Positions 52,343 through 61,984 of a stretch of DNA of 64,000 nucleotides are shown in pieces. The notes under the pieces are model-generated. The model worked only from the letters and a program-made list of their open reading frames with translations, was not told the origin of the DNA and did not search any database. The first letter of the stretch is position 1. Each line of letters opens with the position of its first letter. The DNA is from Cymbomonas tetramitiformis (lineage: Eukaryota > Chlorophyta > Pyramimonadophyceae > Pyramimonadales > Pyramimonadaceae): NCBI GenBank assembly GCA_001247695.2, contig LGRX02033435.1:1-64000 (forward strand), in the 5' to 3' direction. The position numbers and the translations under genes are program-made.

Positions 52343-53525
52343 CTAGGAGTCACCCGCACCACTGGGGTGCGGGCGGATCACGTCCATGAAGGACTCGATC
52401 ATGCTGATGATCACCCGCACCTTGTCCTTGAGCCCAGGAAGAGGTTTGGTGAAGATATCAGCCAGGTTGAGTAAAGTGTTGATGTAAACAGGCACTAGGT
52501 ACCCAGCACACACCCACCCCCGAAAGCAGTGAAAACGGATCAACACATGCTTAATCTTGGTGGATAGCATGACATTCCTCAGAATGGAGGAGGCCGCCTG
52601 GTTGTCAATCATGACAGCCACCGGGAGCTCCAGCCTGGGAATGAAGGGTCCAGAGGTACCATACATGCCAGACCGCTGAGAGTGGTACTCCCGCGGACCG
52701 TCCTCGTAGCCCGTGCCATCAAATGGTACTGGCACCGCGTGAGGCAGGGCATACAGGCTGCTGTCAGGAACAGGCTCAGCCTCCCGGTAGTGTAGGGGGG
52801 AGGCGGGGCCCATCTGACCATGACCCATAGCATGATTCTCGAAGAACGTGGCCGCCCTCTGCATCCAAGAAGTGTCAGCTGCAGGGAAGGCCGTAGACAG
52901 AGCCAGAGCAGACACACCCGGCTCCTGCTGCGTGATTCTGATAAATCCGAACATCTCCACAATCATATGGATAGCAGACATGGCCCGCTGCCCAACCACA
53001 GAGGCGGCCACATACTCAGATCCAGTGGAGGACATCTCAGCATCAGTCTGGCGGGCACATACCCAATGAAGCACCATGCCGTTGAGGAATACAATGCCCC
53101 CCGAGTAGGAGAGGCACCCGTTGAGTTTGTCACGAGCATGGTCAGCATCCGAATATACCTGTATTGTGAGCACAGAAAGCGGTGCACTGGGGTAAGCATA
53201 ACGGATACGGTAGTGCCGTGTGAAGTATAGATACTGAGCCACTCTCTGAAGTGCCTCCCAGGCCTGAGCCGAGGGGCATGAGGAGAACTGTGCCAGATAT
53301 ATGACTGAGTAATATACATCTGGCCTGGTGCACCGTGCAATCCACAGCAGGGACCCAAGCAGTGAGAGATACGGGGTGACAAGGGTGAGATCAGGGTGCT
53401 CCGGCTTCTGGATAACGAGGTTCACATCCATCGGATTGTGAAAGGTTTTGGCCGGAAGCTTGAACTTGGACATGAGCTCCTTGATCTGCCTGGTTTGGGA
53501 CAGTGCAATGCCCCACCGATCATAG
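52343..53525 (-). pseudogene. Copia-2 pol fragment (end of RT plus RNase H)
   Basis: The minus frame matches Copia-1 ORF2 from YDRWGIALSQTRQIKEL to the stop GAGDS with few changes. It is cut at 53525 by the Gypsy-2 LTR. The frame opens a little into the LTR (to 53581) but that is not copia sequence. Confidence 0.9.
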
Positions 53526-54218
53526 TGTGCCAGGGGCACGACGACAGATGCTCGGAGATATGTTTTTGATTGAACGTGCAAAGGTACACAATTCGGATTT
53601 TTATAATATACTGGATCAGGGCCAGATTGAGGTACAAACGATAATTCGGTTCCGAGTTCTGAAGGCTAAACACTTCTCAAGTGCTCTACTTATTCACTCG
53701 TCACTCAGGTTGCAGGGTCAACCACTCGAGAGCCGATGTCACACTTCGGCTCAACGTTCAGTTCTCGATCCGATCTCATTTCTAATTCCGATTCGTCATT
53801 CTCGATTCAGATGTTATGCCAACAGACTGACACGATGACTGCCCCACAGTACTGTCATACTACTGTACTGTCATACTGTCATACTGTCATAGCGTCATAC
53901 TGTCATACTGTCATAACCTTAATATCCGATATTCGATTTCATTGTCTTTTCAACCCCGATGCGAATCTGACCATTCTTCGAGGGTCTGACTGAGTTCCAC
54001 GATGACACCCCCCACAGTACTGTCATACTACTATAGTGTCATACTGTCATACTGTCATAGTGTCATAGTGTCATACTGTCATACCCCGGACATCTGGTAT
54101 TCATTCTCATCGTGGTTTCAAGCCCAATCTCACTGTCATCGTGCCAATCCCAGATTACCCCCGATGACACACATACGGACGCATAGACATATCGGCTCAC
54201 GCTGTGCCTCCGGGCACA
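53526..54218 (-). repeat. Gypsy-2 3' LTR (~693 bp)
   Basis: Boundaries are inferred. The left edge is the exact point where Copia-2 homology stops (CATAG|TGTGCC). The right edge is where TGTGCCCGG on the minus strand follows a purine run. The ends form the inverted pair TGTGCC...GGCACA. Inside are arrays of TGTCATAC words (about 53,850-53,925 and 54,020-54,085). The 5' LTR is outside the window. Confidence 0.7.
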
Positions 54219-54234
54219 ACTCTCCCCCCCTTAG
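54219..54234 (-). promoter_or_regulatory. Gypsy-2 polypurine tract
   Basis: On the minus strand CTAAGGGGGGGAGAG precedes the LTR start TGTGCC. It is a conventional polypurine tract, unlike the AGGTRGTG octamer of the copia group. Confidence 0.65.
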
Positions 54235-54406
54235 GAGTGGTCTACCTCCTGGGATCACTCCGCTAAGGTACCCATCTAAGTTCCAGTTCTTAGGTTCTCT
54301 GGTTCCTTGCTGTTTCCAGTTCTTAGGTTCTCTGGTTCCTCTTCGAGCATAGTTCGCCTGCCGCTACCAGGGCACCACTTTCAAGAAGAAGGGTGCCACT
54401 TGGAAT
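54235..54406 (-). other. Gypsy-2 3' untranslated segment
   Basis: Between the pol stop and the purine tract. It contains a near-perfect tandem copy of TTCCAGTTCTTAGGTTCTCT at about 54,282-54,345. Confidence 0.6.
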
Positions 54407-57400
54407 CTAAAGCGGGTCTTCAGTGTCGCGGAGGCGTAAATGTCGGAAAAGTTGTCGTAGCAGGAGTGCTGGTACGGGGTATACACTCGCAGATCGACCT
54501 GCTCCAGTCTGCTGCGGGTGAGGTCCAAGCTGAGCAGTCTCTGGGTGAGCACCGGTTGCCCATCTGCACGCACACGGTGTCGAAGTGGTACAGCGTAGCA
54601 GGGGCGAGGGTGGTGCTGAGTTCGTCCATATGCAGGTGGGTTTCATGTACTGCGTACCATACATGCAGTAGGTACACACCAGCGGTGGGGGAAGCTGGCG
54701 CATCATAGGGCGAAGCCGTAGCGCGTTAGGGAAGCGACCTCTGGGGTTTTCCATGAACCAATGTTTTGGCTCTAGGTAGTCAATGATCTGCAATGCTCGT
54801 CGTACGATTTTGTCAGCCTGGGGAAGGTCAGGGGGTCCACCAGTGGTGCGCGCTTGACTGTACTGCCTGCAGGGGGGACTTGCCCAAATAACATCGAAGA
54901 ATCCAGGCGGGTATTGCTTGTAGTCCCATTGCAGGATGTCACACACATGAGTGGGTTGCCAGATATGCCCGGAGTCGAGGGTCACCACTGAGGCGGAGGG
55001 GAAGCAATTTAGGAATTCTCTCTCTACTGAGCCAGTACCGCTGAAAAGTACGAGAATCCTGGGCGTGCGGGTTGTCTTTGCCTGTATTGCCAGCAGCTCT
55101 GTCACCAGTGCCAACGACCCATCTTCCACGCGCTCCTGGCGTTCCCACGGCAGGGGGATATCATCTTCCATCTGTTCGAGCTGGTCCAGTTCATCGCAGG
55201 GATTGGTGATGAGGTGGGCCAGTGTCATTCCGGCTTGAGCGGAGTGGCGGCCACGCTGCTCGCGTCGCCGAGTGGCTTCGTCGCGGACTTGCGCTTCCAT
55301 GTGCAGTCTCGCTTGCTCGAATTCACGAAGTTGTTGAAGTGGACTTCCGCGTTCAAGTTTGTCACGCGTCCTCCATTGGTCGTGAGCTTTGGAGTAGCCA
55401 GTCCAGCGAACCTTCCACTCTTCCACCTCCTTTCCTCGAACAGACCGCACTCGACGTGCAAGGATACGCTCAACGTGTGCTTCCTTCTGACCGTCTACTA
55501 CCACCTCTTCAGGTACTGCTAGGTGATCGCGTGCGGCAAAAGCATCTTGACCGCTGGTGTACGGTTTGAGGCGATGTTGAGCGAACACGTCGTGAATCCG
55601 CCAGTGAGGAGGGAGGCGTAGGCGGTAGGCTACTGGAGCTCCTCTGTCGGCCTCGGGCATGGTCATCTGTATATCGCTGAAGAAGCGTTCGGTCACAGGA
55701 ACTGGTCCATGCCAGCGCTTGGTCAGTTTCCTACAGATGGAGCGATCCATCACCTTCTCCGTAAGGTGCTTCGCCTCTATCCAGACCAGATCTCCAACAG
55801 CATACTCCCGCTGCCCGTGTCTGCGATCAAACTGTTCGCGCTGTCGCTGTTGAGCCAGCTCCAACCGCTGTCTGGCGTCCCGCAGCTGCGACGAAAATTT
55901 CACAGCCACTTCGTGTGCGGTGCCTACTCCCCCAGTTCGTCGTCCGGCGGTGGACTGCGCGGCCTCCAGGAAAAGATCCAACTGCGACAGCGGCGAGAAC
56001 CCGAACACCAGTTCAAACGGCGTGAAGCCAGTAGATTCACTCCTGGAGTCATTGATCGCGAACTCCACGTTAGTGGTGAACAGATCCCAGTCCTCCACAT
56101 TGGCGTCAACAAAGGACCTGAGCATGTCCTCAATAACTCTGTTGCTGTGTTCTGCCTGGCCGTCAGACCGAGGGTTGTACGGCGTGGTACGAGCCACTTT
56201 TACACCCATCAGTCTCATGAGTTCCTGCCAGAAAGCATCTTGAAACCGCGGGTCACGATCAGAGACAATCTTCATAGGCGCGCCATGTAAGCGCCACACC
56301 GAGTCAAAGTAGATTCTGGCCACCACAGCTGCGGAGCTGTCGCCAAAGTTCATCGGTACAACGTGGACCATCTTCGTCAGCTTGCAGGTGAAGGCCACGA
56401 AAGCATCATTGCCCCTCTCCGATACCGGCAGGCCGGTGACGAAGTCCACCGCGACATCCTGCCATGGCCTGTTCGGGATGCTGTGAGGGTTTAGCAACCC
56501 ATCCGGGTAAGTTCCCCGCGGTCTCACTGATTGGCACACTGCGCAGGATGCAACCCCGGTGCCCACATCTTCCGCGGCACCACGCCAATAGAAGCGTCGC
56601 AGCACCCTCTCCAGAGTCTTGTCCCGCCCAGTATGGCCTGAGGACAATGACTCATGAGCATGGCGAATCACTACTTCCCGAAGTGGAGAGTCCTCCCCCA
56701 GCACCAGCTGATATCTCCCTGCTGCGGTCCTCCAAACCACTTCACCCACCAGCCTGAAGTCCTGTAGGCATTGGTGTGGTGCCGCCTTCACTTTCTCTCG
56801 CAGTGAACGGAGTGTCCCCTCTCGGGTGTACTCCGCTTTCAACGCACGCAGGAACCTTGAGTCTGACTGCTGGGAGGTTGCGTCTCTGAAAGCTGCTGCC
56901 TCACCTGTCCTTATCACAGCGGGGGCCGTTCGCGGGTGCCTCACGCGTGACGGCTGTGGTTTGGCAGAAGGGGCGTGTACTATCAGAACAGGCCAACGAA
57001 GGTCGAAGGCCTTCCCATCTGGGTTCTCGAAGAACTGATTGGGCTCGCCCTTATCATCGTGAGTAGGGATGACCTCCACGATCTGCATATTGGCCTTTCT
57101 GAAAAGTTTGCGCCACGCGGGGAGCTTGGACTGGTGATCTGGTAGGACGAAGACTGCTGAGGTGTTTTCTGGGTCTGCCTTCCATTCTGCGATATACTTG
57201 TTCAAAATCGCCTCCACTGTAATGTGCTTGGAGTTATATGGGGGGTTACACCAAACCCGAAGGCCCCTCCATTTCTCTGAAAGGCAGTCTGTCCAGAACC
57301 TATCCGCCTGTCTGTTGCGGCCACCAAAGTCACAACAGGCGTCCACATCGAAGGGTCCAAACTTCTCGGCGTACTTCGAGGAGTACTCTGCTCGGACACG

Positions 57401-60400
57401 CCAATTCTGTGAGTCTTCGGGGGGAGTCTGCCGTTTCTGCGGGTGAAGGGCCGGGGATGGAGATGACTGCTGGGGCGCCTGCTGCGGGGGTGGTGAACTC
57501 TGCACCTTCTCAGTGGGCGCCTCCGATGCGTCAGCTCGTGATGGCGTTCGCGTCTTCGGTGACGCCAACTGTGGAGGCGCTGGGGTCGTAGAGGCTCTTC
57601 CAGCACGTGACATGCTCCTCGTTATCCTTATCTGGGGTGGAGCTCTGTCAGGGGTTTGGTGTGGAGCTTCTGTCGGCTTCGCGCTATCAGCTTCAGGCCA
57701 GTCAGGCATGTCGAAGTCGAGGTGATCCTCCTTCATTTCCTTATAGAGCTTCGGATTAACGAGAGCGATGGTCTCCCCCATGTCCATGGCCTGTTCCGCC
57801 ACGGAGAGGGTCTCCACTGCTGAGAGCCAACAGTCAACCGTCTGAGCCCAGTGGGGATGAGCTGCGGGTGGTGAGCTGGAGAAGCATTCAGACTCCAGCG
57901 TTGCCAGAGAGTCTTTCGGCAGGTCTGAGGTGGGGTCGATCACTCCTGCCTCCTTCAACCCCTCGCGAACGTCCTTGTCTTTGAAGTCGGGTCTTCTGGA
58001 CAGGGCGTCTGGTACCAGCAGCAGCGCTCCCTTGATGTACTCCATTCTCGGGACTCCCACCTCTACCAGATCCATGTACCAGCGCGCCTGTCTGCGGCTA
58101 AGCTCTCTGCCAGGTTCCATCAGCCATTCAAGGGGGCGGTGATCACCCTGGATGCGGAAGTTGGTAAAGATGAGGTAATGCCGCCAGGTGACGGTGGTAC
58201 AGTGGTGTAGAGCACCTAGCTCACGCTCGCCGGTGTGGTAATTCTGCTCGGCGGCTGAGAACTGGCGGCTCTCGTATGCTATCACGCGCAGCCCAAGACC
58301 ATCTCCATTGTCTTGCATAAGTACTCCCCCAAGAGCGATGCCGCTAGCATCCGTCTGCACCACGAAAGGCGCGGTGCCGTCTGCGGCACCCTTAATGTTG
58401 GGCAAGGCGAGCACTGGCGCTGATGTGAGGGCCTTCTTCAGCTCCTCGAAGGCCCACTGCTGCATAGGACCCCACTCCCAGGGTACGTCCGACTTGGTCA
58501 ACCGGGTGAGGGGCTGAGCGATCTCGGAGAAGCAGTGGATGAACCTGCGGTAATACCCCGCTAGGCCCAAGAACTGCCTGACGTGGGTAACCGTCTCCAG
58601 CTCAGGCCAGTCCCTCACTGCAGCCACCTTGTCGTGTTGGGGTCTGCAGCCATCTGCGGAGATACAGTGGCCAAGGAACCGTAAGGATTTCATCAACAGC
58701 TGGCACTTGGACCTCTTGAGGAAGACGCCCTTCTCCCTGCATGTCAGGAGCAGTTGTTTGACGTGCTCGTAGTGCTCTGCAGCAGTGTTGCTGAAGACGA
58801 CCACATCATCGATGAAGATCCGGACAAATGGGAGATGGCCCAAGGCCCGCTGCATCCGTCGCTGGTACTGAGATGGTGAATTCTGCAGCCCCTGCGGCAT
58901 GACCAACCACTCATATGACCCCATCTGGGTGGTGAAGGCGGTCTTCTCAACATCTCCTGGTGCCATCGGTACTTGCCAGAAGCCATCCACCGCGTCGAAC
59001 GAAGAGAAGAACTTCGCACCCTGCATCTCGTCGAACATCATCTGGATGTCTGGGAGGGGATACTTGTCCTTAACTGTCTGGCGGTTGAGGAGCCGGTAAT
59101 CGATCACCAGTCGCAGCTCCTTGGGGTTCCCCGGTTTGGGGACCATCAGACAGGGAGCTGCATAAGGGCTGGAAGAGGGTCGGATGTAGCCCTTGGACAG
59201 CAGAGTCTCCACGCGTTCTCGAAGTTGGCGGAGTTCCTCTGCGGACTTCTTGTAGATGCGCTGGCAGGGAGGTCCCTTCTTGCTCAGCTCAGGGTCCAGG
59301 TTGATGTTGGCTTCATCTTGGGGGTCATGTCTGAGTCCATCGATGTTCGGTAGAGCAGTCGTCATCTCCTTCTTGTACTCCTCACCCCAGAAGTCCTGAA
59401 ACTTGAGGGTCCACTCAGGGCTCACTTCTGCATCTTCAGTATCCGCAGCGGGTTCGGCGTTCTCAGAGTCGATAGCCGTGGCTGAAAAGGCAGAAGCGGT
59501 ATCGTCGGGGGACTTCTCGGCCACCATGAGCCAGGCGGGCTGTATCTCCGGGTCGTCATTGCCGCGTAGCTTCTGCGTCTCCGCATACACCAGGTACTTC
59601 TTCAGCTGGGCAGGGGTCAGGAACACCTCATCCACCAATCCCGCGCAGGCCGTGCCCTTCGGAGACTTGTCCCCAGATGCTTTCCCAGGAGAACAGCCTG
59701 TGATGGTGACGCGGTCCCCAATCTTGCCACTGCGGGACTTCCTGAGGAAGGAGACGGAGCCATTCCCTTCATAGCCCAGAGTGACAGGAGAGTGACTGCG
59801 CAGCCACCTTCCGCCGAGGATGACATCCACCTGTATGCCCAGTGGCAGGATCCGGAGGGCAAGGGCGTTCTCCGTATAGGTGCCCGTGGTGGTGTGCGTG
59901 TTAAACTTGGCGTACGCGGTGGCGCCGGTGATCTTCACAGATCCATCCGCCAGGGTGACTCGCATCTCGGAACCGGCCCGTGTTGTGAGGCCACATCGCT
60001 TAGCGCTCTGCTCCGAGATGAAGTTGTCAGAGGCCCCCGAGTCAATCAACACCTTGACCGTGTGCCCTCTGAGGGTTGCATAGAATACCAGTAGTAGCGG
60101 TCCTTCTTCGTCATGTGCCGCTGCGAGGGTACCCTCGATGTCGGTCTTCCACTGAACTCCCCCATCTGTGCGTATGCTTTTGCACTTGAGGTTGGGGAGG
60201 AGGTTGTCCGAGGCCTCGCGGCATTCTTCCAGCGTTTGCCTACACGCGGCGTAGAACTCCTCATCCAGCAAATCAGCATCTTCAGGCGGATGACTGACGA
60301 GGTTGTCTGCACTCGCCGTCAGCAGGGTGCCCGCTGAGGTGCATTCGCTCGAGGTGGGGCTGACATGAGTGGTGTCGCTGGTGGTAGGGCTCACATGGGT

Positions 60401-61942
60401 GGTGTCACTGGTAGTAGGGCTCACATGTGTAGTGCCACTGGTGGTAGGGCTAACATGGGTAGTGCCGCTTACTGTGGGGCTCACGTGGGTAGCGACACTA
60501 TCGGTGAGACTGCCATGGGTGAGAGGGTCCTCGTCATGCTGAGGGCTGCCAGCAGGGGAGTTGTGGGCGAGTTGGTGGGAGTTCTGGTGGTCGGTTCTCG
60601 TCTGAGGGGTCCCAGCTGCTGCCATCTGCTGGGTGAAGCAGAGCGAGTTGACCGAGGACTCCTCTTCCATCACCTCAGGGTCTTCAGCGATGGGGTGGCT
60701 GTCGAGGCAGGGTGGCGCTTCATCCGCTTCATGCGTTTTGACGGTGGTCATCTGCTGGGTGAAGCAAAGCGAACTGGGTGCGGAGGTCTCCTCCGCCTCT
60801 GAGCAGTAGGGTGAACCTTCGGGGTTTCCTCCCGGAGTGGCCGGCGCGTTATCATGGTGCGAAGATGTGGTCTCTGCTGTGGGCTCGGCCAGTGAGGATG
60901 ATGGAGGGGATGCTCCCAGGGTGCTGGGACCCAGCTTCCTCATCTTGTACTGGTGTACTGCGTGCAGACTGCACCAGGCACCAGGTAAACCCACATCTCC
61001 CGCTGTCCCAGGTATCGTGCCCTCTTCAGTGTCCAGGGTGCAGAGGGATGTCGAAGACCTCGCTGCTGCTCTTCGTGCGCCCTCCTTTTCCCACAGCCTG
61101 CTACCTGGGGAAGAGTCTGGACTCGAAGTGGCGATTGCCTTTTGCTGCTCGGCAGGCGACAGCTCTCTCCAAGCCACGTAGAGGTCGTGGGAGCTGGTGT
61201 TAGAGGATTCGGGGACTTGCTGGCGACCGTCGTGTGAAAGGAGGTGCCACAATGCTATGCGCTGATGGCCTTCCTTGCGATCTTGAGGTTCGCGGGCAAT
61301 GCGTATCCTCTCTGCCAGCTGGTTGGCGCGGTTCACGCGTTCCTTTGGCGATCGACTCCCAGAGTGTACGCGGCTGCGGACGCGCTCCGACATTTTATCT
61401 ACCAGGTCATTGGCAGCCTCTGGGGACTTGCGCAGAGCTCTGCGGACCTTCTGCATGGCGACTTCGAGGGGGAGGGAGTACAGATCTCTCTTCCAGTGCC
61501 ACGCAGTTAGCCTTTTCCGTGGGTCTGCGAGGTTGGACTGATAGATGGGCAGCGGTAGGACAACACGCGGTCGGGGGCGAAGGTCGCGGGGCTCTCCGCG
61601 GTTGTTGCCCATAATGGGGGGTCTGTGCCGGGGGAGTCGCCGTCCCCTCCGACCCTCGATCCTCGCTTGTGTATAAGCGGGACCGTCATCAAGAGGTAGC
61701 GACGGCTCATCGAAGGGGGTGCTTCCTGCGAGAGGGTGGCTGGACAAGTCATCCCTCGGCGGCGATGGGGCACCAGCTGAGCGGTAGGTGCGTCGCAAGC
61801 GGGTCCCAGAGGTGAAGGCCACACTCTTGGGATGGGGACGTTGGCCCCAAGGGTCTCTGCGTCCTCGGGCGCGACGGGGTTCCACTGGTTCTGACCGCTT
61901 CTCCAGGGCGGAGAGGGTCTGATCATCAGGGCAAGCCCTCAC
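54407..61942 (-). CDS. Gypsy-2 pol: PR-RT-RNaseH-Dam-like MTase-integrase-chromodomain-C5 MTase
   Basis: 2511 codons without interruption. Residues 1-520 are disordered, ending in five TTSDTTHVSP-like repeats. Protease: KVLIDSGASDNF (~633). RT (~900-1100): LRLVIDYRLLNRQ, FFSSFDAVDGFWQV, RIFIDDVVVFS (FIDD). RNase H (~1190-1330): VVQTDASGIALGG, LLVPDALSRRPDF. Dam-like adenine methyltransferase (~1511-1655): FGPFDVDACCD, FWTDCLSEKWRGLRVWCNPPY (NPPY motif IV), SAVFVLPDHQSKLPAWRKLF. Integrase (~1750-1997): HAHESLSSGHTG, CAVCQ, VDFVTGLP, VSDRDPRF, RSDGQAEHSNR (D, D, E). Chromodomain (~2137-2212): AHVERILARR, EWKVRWTGYSKAHDQWR. C5 methyltransferase (~2293-2500): ILVLFSGTGS (motif I), DVIWASPPCRQYSQART (motif IV, nucleophile Cys ~2353), HWFMENPRGRF (motif VI), YCMYGTQYMKPTCIWTN, YPVPALLLRQLF. 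All catalytic residues named are present. The upstream frame is open back to the gag stop at 61982. Confidence 0.93.
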   Translation of the reverse strand: MRACPDDQTLSALEKRSEPVEPRRARGRRDPWGQRPHPKSVAFTSGTRLRRTYRSAGAPSPPRDDLSSHPLAGSTPFDEPSLPLDDGPAYTQARIEGRRGRRLPRHRPPIMGNNRGEPRDLRPRPRVVLPLPIYQSNLADPRKRLTAWHWKRDLYSLPLEVAMQKVRRALRKSPEAANDLVDKMSERVRSRVHSGSRSPKERVNRANQLAERIRIAREPQDRKEGHQRIALWHLLSHDGRQQVPESSNTSSHDLYVAWRELSPAEQQKAIATSSPDSSPGSRLWEKEGARRAAARSSTSLCTLDTEEGTIPGTAGDVGLPGAWCSLHAVHQYKMRKLGPSTLGASPPSSSLAEPTAETTSSHHDNAPATPGGNPEGSPYCSEAEETSAPSSLCFTQQMTTVKTHEADEAPPCLDSHPIAEDPEVMEEESSVNSLCFTQQMAAAGTPQTRTDHQNSHQLAHNSPAGSPQHDEDPLTHGSLTDSVATHVSPTVSGTTHVSPTTSGTTHVSPTTSDTTHVSPTTSDTTHVSPTSSECTSAGTLLTASADNLVSHPPEDADLLDEEFYAACRQTLEECREASDNLLPNLKCKSIRTDGGVQWKTDIEGTLAAAHDEEGPLLLVFYATLRGHTVKVLIDSGASDNFISEQSAKRCGLTTRAGSEMRVTLADGSVKITGATAYAKFNTHTTTGTYTENALALRILPLGIQVDVILGGRWLRSHSPVTLGYEGNGSVSFLRKSRSGKIGDRVTITGCSPGKASGDKSPKGTACAGLVDEVFLTPAQLKKYLVYAETQKLRGNDDPEIQPAWLMVAEKSPDDTASAFSATAIDSENAEPAADTEDAEVSPEWTLKFQDFWGEEYKKEMTTALPNIDGLRHDPQDEANINLDPELSKKGPPCQRIYKKSAEELRQLRERVETLLSKGYIRPSSSPYAAPCLMVPKPGNPKELRLVIDYRLLNRQTVKDKYPLPDIQMMFDEMQGAKFFSSFDAVDGFWQVPMAPGDVEKTAFTTQMGSYEWLVMPQGLQNSPSQYQRRMQRALGHLPFVRIFIDDVVVFSNTAAEHYEHVKQLLLTCREKGVFLKRSKCQLLMKSLRFLGHCISADGCRPQHDKVAAVRDWPELETVTHVRQFLGLAGYYRRFIHCFSEIAQPLTRLTKSDVPWEWGPMQQWAFEELKKALTSAPVLALPNIKGAADGTAPFVVQTDASGIALGGVLMQDNGDGLGLRVIAYESRQFSAAEQNYHTGERELGALHHCTTVTWRHYLIFTNFRIQGDHRPLEWLMEPGRELSRRQARWYMDLVEVGVPRMEYIKGALLLVPDALSRRPDFKDKDVREGLKEAGVIDPTSDLPKDSLATLESECFSSSPPAAHPHWAQTVDCWLSAVETLSVAEQAMDMGETIALVNPKLYKEMKEDHLDFDMPDWPEADSAKPTEAPHQTPDRAPPQIRITRSMSRAGRASTTPAPPQLASPKTRTPSRADASEAPTEKVQSSPPPQQAPQQSSPSPALHPQKRQTPPEDSQNWRVRAEYSSKYAEKFGPFDVDACCDFGGRNRQADRFWTDCLSEKWRGLRVWCNPPYNSKHITVEAILNKYIAEWKADPENTSAVFVLPDHQSKLPAWRKLFRKANMQIVEVIPTHDDKGEPNQFFENPDGKAFDLRWPVLIVHAPSAKPQPSRVRHPRTAPAVIRTGEAAAFRDATSQQSDSRFLRALKAEYTREGTLRSLREKVKAAPHQCLQDFRLVGEVVWRTAAGRYQLVLGEDSPLREVVIRHAHESLSSGHTGRDKTLERVLRRFYWRGAAEDVGTGVASCAVCQSVRPRGTYPDGLLNPHSIPNRPWQDVAVDFVTGLPVSERGNDAFVAFTCKLTKMVHVVPMNFGDSSAAVVARIYFDSVWRLHGAPMKIVSDRDPRFQDAFWQELMRLMGVKVARTTPYNPRSDGQAEHSNRVIEDMLRSFVDANVEDWDLFTTNVEFAINDSRSESTGFTPFELVFGFSPLSQLDLFLEAAQSTAGRRTGGVGTAHEVAVKFSSQLRDARQRLELAQQRQREQFDRRHGQREYAVGDLVWIEAKHLTEKVMDRSICRKLTKRWHGPVPVTERFFSDIQMTMPEADRGAPVAYRLRLPPHWRIHDVFAQHRLKPYTSGQDAFAARDHLAVPEEVVVDGQKEAHVERILARRVRSVRGKEVEEWKVRWTGYSKAHDQWRTRDKLERGSPLQQLREFEQARLHMEAQVRDEATRRREQRGRHSAQAGMTLAHLITNPCDELDQLEQMEDDIPLPWERQERVEDGSLALVTELLAIQAKTTRTPRILVLFSGTGSVEREFLNCFPSASVVTLDSGHIWQPTHVCDILQWDYKQYPPGFFDVIWASPPCRQYSQARTTGGPPDLPQADKIVRRALQIIDYLEPKHWFMENPRGRFPNALRLRPMMRQLPPPLVCTYCMYGTQYMKPTCIWTNSAPPSPLLRCTTSTPCACRWATGAHPETAQLGPHPQQTGAGRSASVYPVPALLLRQLFRHLRLRDTEDPL
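54560..55075 (-). other. C5-cytosine methyltransferase domain of Gypsy-2
   Basis: This is the C-terminal domain of the pol polyprotein. It has SAM motif F-S-G-T-G-S, catalytic S-P-P-C, M-E-N-P in place of E-N-V, and the Y-C-x-Y-G-x-x-Y-x-K-x-T-x-I-W-T-N signature of short Dcm-type enzymes from phages and large viruses. It is clearly a different lineage from the DNMT3-like domain in Gypsy-1. It would methylate cytosine in DNA, perhaps element cDNA or the integration site. Confidence 0.85.
56960..57411 (-). other. Dam-like N6-adenine methyltransferase domain of Gypsy-2
   Basis: It lies between RNase H and integrase. The layout FGPFDVDACCD ... FWTDCLSEKW ... VWCNPPY (N-P-P-Y at nt ~57236-57250) followed by VFVLPDHQSKLPAW matches the phage Dam family (DNA_N-6-adenine-Mtase), in which D/N-P-P-Y/F is the catalytic motif. 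Related Dam-like domains are known in DIRS elements. Activity is inferred from the intact NPPY only. Confidence 0.75.
60358..60507 (-). repeat. 30-bp in-frame repeat (five units) in Gypsy-2 pol
   Basis: Units of 30 bp encode TTSDTTHVSP-like decapeptides upstream of the protease. The period is a multiple of three, so length changes keep the frame. A Ser/Thr-rich linker. Confidence 0.85.
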
Positions 61943-61965
61943 TTCCCCGAAGGGCAGGGTCTGGG

Positions 61966-61984
61966 GCTGGCCGCCGGCCAGTCA
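61966..61984 (-). promoter_or_regulatory. Gag-pol UGA stop with adjacent stem-loop
   Basis: On the minus strand gag ends GAT-GAA-TGA and the same frame continues into pol. The stop is followed without a gap by CTGGCC-GGC-GGCCAG, a perfect 6-bp stem with a 3-base loop. UGA followed by CU and a downstream structure is the arrangement of known readthrough signals. Confidence 0.55.

Larger units (their letters stand above)
47576..53525 (-). mobile_element. Copia-2: second copia copy, twice interrupted
   Basis: The 3' LTR is 47576-47831 and the 3' untranslated start runs to 47918. Sequence then resumes at 51879 and runs through RNase H and the end of RT to 53525. Against Copia-1 the match is collinear and close, with few substitutions. 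The first gap is exactly the gag-only element with its ACATC duplication. At 53525 the copy stops at the Gypsy-2 LTR, in the middle of RT, so the rest probably lies beyond Gypsy-2 outside the window. Confidence 0.88.

Noticed and set aside
54420..54677. Alternative frame at the end of Gypsy-2 pol as the true C-terminus
   Set aside because: The main frame keeps the expected Dcm-type tail (YPVPALLLRQLF), so no frameshift is needed.
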